Positions 56,501-64,000 of a DNA stretch of 64,000 nucleotides are shown here, in pieces. A program made the position numbers and the translations under genes. The stretch's first letter is position 1, and every line of letters begins with the position of its first letter. Under the pieces are notes generated by a model. It had not been told where the DNA came from, made no database searches, and was given only the letters and a program-made list of their open reading frames with translations. Source of the DNA: Halichondria panicea (Eukaryota > Porifera > Demospongiae > Suberitida > Halichondriidae); contig NC_087388.1 in the NCBI RefSeq assembly GCF_963675165.1, forward strand, positions 3,725,047-3,789,046, read 5' to 3'.

Positions 56501-59335
56501 TAGAAGTCCCAGGCATACTGGTCCACCACATAAAGTGTAAATGAAGCCATAATTGACCACATAACTTCCAGGGTCGAACTCAACGCAAATAGACTTTACG
56601 ACGTTTGCAACCAGAAGTAAAATTATTCTTGCATGCTTGCTTTATAATTATTGCTAACAAACTAGTACCAAGGGCGTATAAAAGAAGAGAGGGCATGCAA
56701 CTCCACTATCAGTACACGTAGCTAGCAGAGTTCAAACGTGGGCGGAGGAATGTATGCATTTGCATGAAGTGCTAAAAATAGAAATTTCTATTTTTAGCAT
56801 TTCATGCACAGTCATGCACATTCATCCGCCCACGTTTGAACTCTGCTCATAGAAGTTGCATGCCCTCTCTTCTTTTATACGCCCTTGCTAGTATATGAGA
56901 GAGTGTTGAGATCACGCAATGATCAATTAGAACCTTATGATCAATGCTACTGTAACAGTGCATTCTGCTTACCAGAATTCTCCATCATCTTCTACTTTCA
57001 GGCCAATGTGGTTTTTCTCTTTTGTAGGTACCCGCTGCCACTCCTCTGACCTGCACACAATAATTTACAGCTAGGGCAAGCACTACACGTTCAATATGGC
57101 CAACGTCGCATTTTCAGTGCCAAAAATAATGATCAAAATCTACATTGTGTGCGGGCATTATGCACTAGACCCAGACCATCTACTCCAACCATGACACAAG
57201 ATGCCCATCACTTACCCATCACTCCAAGGGCCATTCCACTCCTTGGCACCCCAAGGGTTGCGTAGACGTATCATGTAGATCAGTTGCTTTTTAAAGTAGC
57301 TCATCATCCCAGAGCTGATATTTATCTAACAGATATCATGACATATTATTATTCTAAGGCAAATGTCAGTTTCCTGAATGTATAAATACGGCCGCACTGA
57401 ACCCGAAAGGCGACCACAATAAATCAAATGACACTACATTTATGCAGTGACATTCTTGACCTCTCGTGACCAATCTATTTTGATTCTGCTCACCTAGATG
57501 CCAAAATGATGCGTTCAAAGTAGCCTCAAAATTAATGAAACTGTTCGTTTGAGAGTGTGCTAGCTAGCTAAGTCTTCTCCTTCATCTGTACAAATCCCTC
57601 AACTCATACTTGTTGACACATACCGATACTAATGGGATAATGGGATGCTGCAAATAGTACCTAACTAGTACCCTGAAAACCCTGAAAACGCAAAATTTTG
57701 AGTACATTAAATTTTACAACAGTAACGTTTAGTGTATAGACAACTCGTCTATTATTACACTTCAAGACGCGGGTTTAGTACTTCAGTGTTCTAGTTTGAG
57801 GTATATATATCACATTTGTGCGTACGAACTCTGACTATGTAATACATAAATATATTTATAGCTAGTGTCTTTGCGTCTATATTTCTCAAAATGACAGTGC
57901 TAGTATTAACTATTTACCTCCCTGATGTCAGTCACAGTGTAGGCGTGTCCTTTCACCAGCCCACAGTCCAAGACAGCTTCTGGTGGATCTCCTTCTGAAA
58001 TCTATAGAAAACACACATTCTGAATTCATCATTCCTTAAATTTGCTGGTGCTCCTAGCAACATATCACCACAGGCACTGATTCGAAACGTACAGCAATGG
58101 AGCAGCTGATCAGAGCTTTGTGGTGTTCCATGCCATGAAGAAGTTGATGGAATAATTTGAGCTGCTTAGCCTCATCATCGCTGTACCCTCCCCCACGAAT
58201 GTCTACCGAGTCATTCACTCCTCCAGTGAAGTCAACCAGAGCGTCTCCAGTCTGACCCCCAGCAAGGGCCTCGTAGCAGCCAGCCAACCTTTCAGCATTG
58301 AACATTATAATTATAGGAATAAAACGACTGATTGATACACTAATCGCACGTTTGCTCCATGAAAATAGGCTAACACAAACAATACAGAAATGTTGATCTG
58401 TCTTAGCTCATCTTTGTTCACCCTTCTGTCTACAAGGCTGTGTGTAACACCTATATTCACTCACTTGGCGTATGCTTTCTCCAATAGGGCACTCCAGAAC
58501 TCGTTCTTGCTCTTGCTCTTCATGTACAGCAGCTCTCCATTCATTGTGGGCAGAAGGTCATCCACCACCACATCCACCCACTCACCTAGATTAGAAGAAC
58601 CACAATAAAGCTGACTCGACAAGGCGACTAATATCATAGTCTAAAAGCTTACCGAGGCGGTAGAAATGGAAGTGAAAGATACCAGCATAGTTTTCTGGGT
58701 GGTTGTCATCCCATTCCTATGATTTAATATTTATTTGAGTAAGAAAACAGACAAACGGAATGACAACACAAAACCTACCTGCTCTCTCCAATTAGGTACC
58801 ACTTTCTCCCACAGTCCCCTGTTCGGAGCCAGCGCAGCGCAAGCAGCCACAAACCAGCAGTTTCCTAGAGTACCTTGATTCAAGTCATTACTGCTCAACC
58901 CATCGACAATTAACATAGGACTGGGACCATCAACGCAGATTTCCTGCGTGCATGCGGTTAGTATAAGTAGCTGATGACTGTAAACAGATTTTGTACTACT
59001 ACGTGTACCTCACGAGTAGATTTAGTACCATTGAAGTTCAAAACAAAATGTATGGTGCTAAATCTAGCTAAATGGAAGACTTCACTTGATAGGAATCCTG
59101 ACCAATATTAATAACACAACTACTTGATTTCTTTTTTCGGAATGCTCAACAATGCAAGTAAGGAGACATTATATAATACCTTTGGCCTCTTCCAAACAAT
59201 CTCTTTAGTCGACTGTCCACTGAGGAACAGAGAGGCATTGGTGGGAGGGAACTCAGGGTCCGTAAACAACTGCCCAGACCCTTGAGCCGTTCTCTTCAAG
59301 CGAGAGTAGTTCTGATTGCGGTAATGTACCACCAT
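53506..59335 (-). CDS. CAPN5-like: Calpain-5-like cysteine protease with C2 domain
   Basis: Complete, about 666 aa, 15 phase-consistent exons: 59180-59335, 58779-58943, 58653-58716, 58465-58585, 58069-58288, 57918-58001, 57216-57325, 56973-57050, 56095-56272, 55277-55441, 54759-54847, 54573-54680, 54340-54476, 54029-54168, 53506-53691. Calcium-dependent intracellular protease of the non-classical (TRA-3/CAPN5) branch: no penta-EF-hand. The triad is visible: Cys in [15 protein letters not shown], His in [10 protein letters not shown], Asn in [15 protein letters not shown]. Other family blocks: [64 protein letters not shown] (C2-like domain end) and a C2 domain ([14 protein letters not shown]...[14 protein letters not shown]). 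A run FLCCCCFP precedes the C2 domain. Intron 55442-56094 hosts dispersed repeat A. Confidence 0.95.
55535..56062 (+). repeat. Dispersed repeat family A, copy 2
   Basis: Inverted relative to 47935-48535. It begins CGATGCGCATGCGCAAGCGA, followed by TATACGGTAGTGTGTTTGTG, and ends GCACCTGCGGTGCTTTCATT. It occupies most of a calpain intron. Confidence 0.85.
56669..56887. repeat. Palindromic fold-back element (219 bp) in calpain intron
   Basis: Outer arms CAAGGGCGTATAAAAGAAGA and inverse. A second inner pair, AGAGTTCAAACGTGGGCGGA, closes on a perfect 28-bp palindrome centred on GAAATTTC. Same family as 608-829. Confidence 0.8.
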
Positions 59336-60893
59336 TTTCAAACTGCAATTGGAGCAATAATTATAAGACAAAAGTTTTCCTCAATTTCTAGACATTGCAT
59401 GGTATCTGGTACTATAGGTCTATACATATAGAGCTGCATCTAAGTACATAATAATTATAGCAAGTAATAGTGTACATGCAATCATGATAATAATTATACA
59501 AGCCATTGCTGTATTGTACGACGTATACATTATCCAAATAAGTTGTTGGTGAGTTCTGGCCAGTGACCTATTTTCATGTAGTTTAATGGAATTAAACGTA
59601 AGGGAGTTACCTGGGGTGCGGTTGTGTAACACCGGACTAGCTGTGTCTGTTGTCTGGCTGGACCAAGATTAGCTAGACTATAGGGTAGAGTATAGTCCAG
59701 CGGTGCTGTATGCAGCTTGCATTGTACTGGCTGTCAAGAATCTAGTAAACACTGTATGCACTGATAACTCGCCAGAATAGAGGTGGTTAATGAAGTTTTA
59801 TATCAAAAGAAGCCAGAGAGGCACATGAAGTTTGCCTTTAGTCTCTAATGACCGTGCAGCATCAGCTAGAAGTTTACATAGAACTCATTGTCAGTTTTTG
59901 TGCCAGCTCAGCAAAAAAAGTGGTGCACGTGATCTTGTCCAACCTCCTCCGTGATGTAAACACACCGACTATGAATATTATTATTCTGAAGTGGGTGTTA
60001 ACCAATTTTACTTTACTTGCAGTTGCGCAACCGGAAAGGGCACCGACAACGTTAAAATACTGTAAATCTAATTGGGCTGCAACAAAACAAATCCTGACAT
60101 GGCTTGAAACCCGACCTCCTTTCTTAACGGAAAGATGGGCCACGCCCAACTACTATTTTAGAGTAAATTTAATGGTATAATGCGATAACTGTTTACATCA
60201 TTCATGTAAATCACTTCACTACTCTATATAAATTATTATAATACAATTTACCATTCACCTCTATAGCTAGCTAGCTATATAAATTCCAAGTGAGCTGCAA
60301 AACACAATCGTCTCTCAAGAAACTCGTTTACAAATGCCAGAAACGTTATTTGTACTAGATCTGTGTTTACCTAGCTTGTACAAGATTTACTTCATGCCCA
60401 CAGTATAGTATAATAGTAAAGACTGTGATCTAGATCAGTACTGCTGTGGCATATAGCATATATATATAATTATATATAATGATATAAAAACATTGTGTCC
60501 CTACAGTCTAGTAATTAATTGCAAAAAGCTAGTTGGTATAATTATACTCACCTTTGTTTTTGTGTTACTAGATCTGGTAGCCTTGTATCCTGTTAATGTT
60601 CACATGTGCAGTTTACTCTGAACCAAGATTTAATATGTGCCAATAATAATTATTGGTCAATGCAAAGTGGGTGCCAAGAAGTGTGTATGTCACGCCCATC
60701 TTATCGGGCGTGGTTGCTCAGCTGAGCTCACACATAATTAATTACTAGGGACACTGGAGTGCAACCTCGCTACGCACTATTAGCCTAGAACCCAAGGCCT
60801 TTTTAATTGTCTTGGGATCGAGGCTAATTCATAGGTAAGGCTTTTGAGTAATAATTGTTGAAACAGCACATGGGAAAAAGGAATTGTTAAATG
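59336..60893. other. Intergenic region upstream of calpain-like gene
   Basis: No convincing exon. A 110-codon plus-strand open frame at 59848-60180 overlaps a 91-codon minus-strand frame. Neither shows a recognised motif or a signal peptide, so both are left uncalled. Confidence 0.5.
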
Positions 60894-61337
60894 TTAATAG
60901 TTGTAGCTTGATCCTGGTGTCAACGTCGCCGAGACACTTGTAGCTACATGGTATTGATTGTATGTAATATCGAACGGTTTAGCTTTCAGGAGGGAAGTAG
61001 TAGTTTGCTGATCTTGTTCGACAATGGCTTTGATTAAATCGTTGTAAACAACAACCGTAACAAACGTGGTATCTGGCCCTTCCAAGTCCAGTTTAGCCAT
61101 CTGATTAAAAGGGCAACGAGACAGTAGGAGTGTTGCACCACATTTTGAGCATTCGACGATGTTATTTTCAACGACTTTAACTTTACCTTTACAGTAAGTG
61201 CAAGCATTGAACTTTTCGAACTTCTTGACAGCAATGACGGTAGCACCCATGAGTGAAAGTTCATTAGATTCGGTTAGACATTCGTCAACATCGTCAATGT
61301 TGTCAAGTTTAGTTACGGACGAACCATTTGCTGACAT
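60894..61337 (-). CDS. Small RPA-type zinc-ribbon / OB-fold protein
   Basis: Intronless, 147 aa. It shows a four-Cys zinc ribbon (CTYCKG ... CSKCG, then LLLSRC) after the strand LMGATVIAVKKFEKFNA, followed by MAKLDLEGPD and VTVVVYNDLIKAIV. This order resembles the C-terminal ssDNA-binding OB fold of replication protein A large subunit (Rep_fac-A_C). It is far too short to be a whole RPA1 and lacks a visible N-terminal domain. It may be a stand-alone single-strand-binding protein or a retained piece of a mobile element; similar short proteins are scattered in some invertebrate genomes (recollection, not checked). Confidence 0.6.
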   Translation of the reverse strand: MSANGSSVTKLDNIDDVDECLTESNELSLMGATVIAVKKFEKFNACTYCKGKVKVVENNIVECSKCGATLLLSRCPFNQMAKLDLEGPDTTFVTVVVYNDLIKAIVEQDQQTTTSLLKAKPFDITYNQYHVATSVSATLTPGSSYNY

Positions 61338-61951
61338 GGAAACAGAATACTCGCCACAAAATACTCTGACAGTTAGCTTAGTTATATAACAGACTTACTA
61401 AGAAAAGTAATCTCAGCACAAGCATTGATATTTGGTTTCATGTTCAGATTGCAGAAAAGAATAGATCTAGGTAATGATCGAAATGTCACGAATCGTCAAT
61501 TTAAGAAGCATTGTCTAGCTTATGAGCAGAACGCTTGAAAAAAGGCCTTCTGAGCTGTAGAATGGAGCTGAAGTGTCCTCAGTACAGTGGCTAACGCGTC
61601 CTCCAACTTTGAAGTCAAACCGTTACGGTCTGCAGCAACCAGAGCCACTAGTTCCATTGAGTCCTACATTGTCCATTTTTTTTCTCCGCCAAAATCTCAA
61701 CGTGACCCGATTATAGCCTCGCTTCGCTCGGAATAACATTTTAGCATTTTAATAGTATCTATGATTTTAGAGTCTATGTGGACTAGATGATCTCTTTGAC
61801 TCCAACCGCACGTCTGTCACCCCGACTTCAGTAACCCTCTAATTATTAAGATACCTATAATTATACTAGATACTGTATTTGGCCATAATTATTTTAAATC
61901 TAGAGCTAATTGCACACAAAAATAATTTGGTATCTATACATTTACAAAAGC
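61338..61951. other. Short intergenic region
   Basis: No gene or clear repeat seen between the RPA-like gene start and the stop of the death-like-domain gene. Confidence 0.5.
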
Positions 61952-63455
61952 CTACAATTCATCACGATCTCTATGTAAATCTAACAACTGACCTTCAACA
62001 TCATACACTAAAATACTCAAACCACACTCTTGTAAAACGTCAATCAATGTTCCCCATGTAACAGGGAGTTTGCCTTTCCCACTCAGCCAATCCACTAGAA
62101 TTCTATCAGCAACATCCATGGCTTGATAATGATAGCTCATTTCTAGAATATCAACGTCATTGGATCCTTTAAGCAAAAGTTGGCCCACTTTTCTGTAGTC
62201 ACGGGCAATACCGGAGACGAAATCGATGGTTGTTCCAGTCCTCAGTTTGAAGCTACGAAGCTGTGTCATTTTAGGACGATCATCTACATGTATAAAAGAA
62301 CACAAGCTAACTAGTGCAAGAATTAATGCCATAACATATATTATAGCAGTTGTGAAAAATAAAAATGCATGTACAGTACGTACTCCAGTGAAAGAGCTAA
62401 GGAGTGGGAGATCTGACGAAGGTGAAGTATATACTATGAGCTATCATTATACATGCGCTCATAAGATGCACATACGATATACGAAAGTCATTGCTGATGC
62501 TATAAGCATTATCCACACAAGAACTAGAAAAGATCAATGGAAAGTTATACTGCAATTGCATACCTCTAGTAATGATAGTGCCTGTTAGCTTGCCGGTGTA
62601 GGCTGGCATTTGAGAGGGTATGGTTTTAGTAGTTGTACGATATTGTGGGATTGCAGCCATTTCAAGAGGTGGAGGACCTGTGCGGATCAAACATAAATGA
62701 CAATAAAAATGTACATTCTATACAAGTAGGACGTTGTATTACAGTCATAATGAGTCCTTCCTCCTCTGGTAAACACTGCTCTACAATAGCTACTGTTGCC
62801 CCCACCCCCAAATAACAGACATATTATTTTGCACTATCACACTCACCTTTCTTTTGCGGAACGACAAAGTAGAAAGCAGCAAGGGTAATTAGACCAACCA
62901 ATGCAATACTGATGATAATACTACAACAGTAGCAGGTACAGTTTGTACATGTAGTGGACCGGGGTAACTCGTTTAGTTCTTGGCCTGCATTATAATTATA
63001 CATGGTATGATGCAAAAACAAAAATATTGATGATAGCTAAGGCCATCAAAAAGTGAAAAAAATGTCTTCTGGCAATAGCTTGTGCATGGGAGTACAAAGC
63101 AAAACACAGATACATGTAGCAATCATACAGAGCTCTGTGTTTGCATAATTATGTGTATGTACTACCGTATAACTAATTATCGGATGGACAACAAAAAAAT
63201 GGAAATTATCCGGGTATAATTGGAACATAATTATAAGAGCACGCGAAGTATCTGGAATAATTAGAACAAGTATGCAGCTGCATGCGAGCTAGTGTAAAAT
63301 TACAGCATCAAAGTGTCTGCTGTATTTGAAAATTGGCCAGTGTCCGGGATAATTAGAAGTGTCCGATAAATTAAAAAATATACGGTATACAGTTTATGTA
63401 GTACCTGGTAACATGTTAGCAGAGACCTCATTATCATTTCCATCCTGAACGTGAT
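61952..63455 (-). CDS. Single-pass membrane protein with death-like domain, 5' end outside model
   Basis: Four phase-consistent exons: 63405-63455, 62847-62984, 62564-62677, 61952-62283 (211 aa, N-terminus not found). Order: a short acidic ectodomain (HVQDGNDNEVSANMLPG), Cys-rich juxtamembrane TTCTNCTCYCC, a membrane helix IIISIALVGLITLAAFYFVV, a Pro/Thr-rich cytoplasmic linker, then about 85 residues with a six-helix death-fold pattern (DYRKVGQLLL ... RILVDWLSGKGKLPVTWGTL, then IDVLQECGLSILVYDVEG). Death-fold domains recruit adaptors in apoptosis and innate signalling. The exon encoding the signal peptide was not identified between 63456 and 64000. Confidence 0.7.
63163..63387. mobile_element. 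MITE, short copy of the EGF-array MITE subfamily (225 bp)
   Basis: Ends TACCGTATAACTAATTATCG at left and an inverse AATATACGGTA at right. The interior shares GGGTATAATTGGAACA and GCAGCTGCATGCGAGCTAG with 31775-32185 but lacks about 190 bp. It lies in an intron, or upstream, of the death-like-domain gene. Confidence 0.8.
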
Positions 63456-64000
63456 CTAATATAAAAGAAAAACTATAGGTGTATGGAATGTGTTATAACA
63501 CGGGCACGAGGAATATAATAATATGGCATATATTGCACTGAAGCACGAGGGCTGAGTGCAATAATTATATGCCATGCATCCCGAGTGCACGTGTTATAAC
63601 TAGATTATATCCCAAGGGGATAGGAACTGTCTTAGTAACACAATAAATAGAACTGCACAAAAAATGACAGAGACAACCGTATCTGCAGCGTATAAGATTG
63701 GCATGGACCAACGAATGGCTTGACACAAATTGTTGTTGCAAAACAGCCCCACCCCACTATACTGCTGCTGCAAAAACAGCTCCACCAATGCACCACTGCT
63801 GCTCGACGGCCAGTCTACCTCAGCTCACAAACAAGCCAAAGAAGCTCACCTCTACACTGCTGCAACACAACTCAAGCCCCCAGCAAAAAGAGTCCCTTCT
63901 AGATGTTTAGTGAGAAGCAGAATTGAAGGACTATCATTCACGAGGACTAGGAACAAAGAATCTTCCACTAAATGATTTTAAAACGTGCATGGTTGCAAAG
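63456..64000. other. Uncalled right edge
   Basis: Contains CAG/CTG-rich (GCTGCTGCAAAAACAGC-like) short repeats around 63760-63860. Open frames here overlap one another on both strands without recognisable features. The missing first exon(s) of the death-like-domain gene may lie here or beyond. Confidence 0.4.

Noticed and set aside
59848-60180. 110-codon plus-strand frame
   Set aside because: Overlaps a similar-length minus frame, no motif, signal peptide or splice context; chance is likely.

Overview
The window reads as metazoan nuclear DNA, most likely from a sponge (demosponge, possibly Amphimedon-like). Genes have many exons with short GT-AG introns, often 50-100 bp. Intergenic spaces are small and AT-rich, and there are many miniature inverted-repeat elements. 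The protein set fits an animal: class II histone deacetylase, calcium-channel alpha2-delta-like protein, calpain-5-like protease, METTL25-like methyltransferase, leishmanolysin-like protease with EGF repeats, and a membrane protein with a death-like domain. The species is inferred from style and was not checked. I built exon models by hand from splice sites, reading phase and family motifs.

Layout: (1) 305-3489, minus: HDAC6-like deacetylase; its 3' end lies outside the window. (2) 5154-7017, minus: complete small CYTH-domain gene. (3) 7438-7847, minus: a possible small gene of unknown type. (4) 8564-18143, minus: four intronless genes for a secreted, AMP-like preproprotein, each with a TATA box and a CCCTAA-type repeat upstream. 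The fourth carries an internal duplication. (5) 18452-27362, plus: alpha2-delta-like VWA protein gene, head-to-head with the fourth peptide gene. Decayed partial copies of its 5' half (9584-11250 and 13326-14680) sit beside peptide genes 1 and 2, so the divergent pair was duplicated as a unit. (6) 27646-47199, minus: one large gene with signal peptide, M8 metalloprotease domain, 35 EGF-like exons (34 in a 186-bp tandem array), Calx-beta-like region and a cysteine-containing tail. (7) 49416-53326, minus: complete METTL25-like gene. (8) 53506-59335, minus: complete calpain-5-like gene. (9) 60894-61337, minus: small RPA-type zinc-ribbon protein. (10) 61952-63455, minus: 3' part of a single-pass membrane protein with a death-like domain.

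Mobile DNA sits mostly in introns: a 1.95-kb P-element/THAP9-like element with matching 7-bp flanks inside the protease gene, a group of MITEs ending in TACCGTA, several fold-back elements, two dispersed repeat families seen twice each, a pogo-like MITE and a decayed copia-like RT fragment.

The genes do not form a pathway. Two functional themes stand out: a locally amplified secreted-peptide locus coupled to a surface VWA protein, and an actively rearranging EGF array fused to an extracellular metalloprotease.
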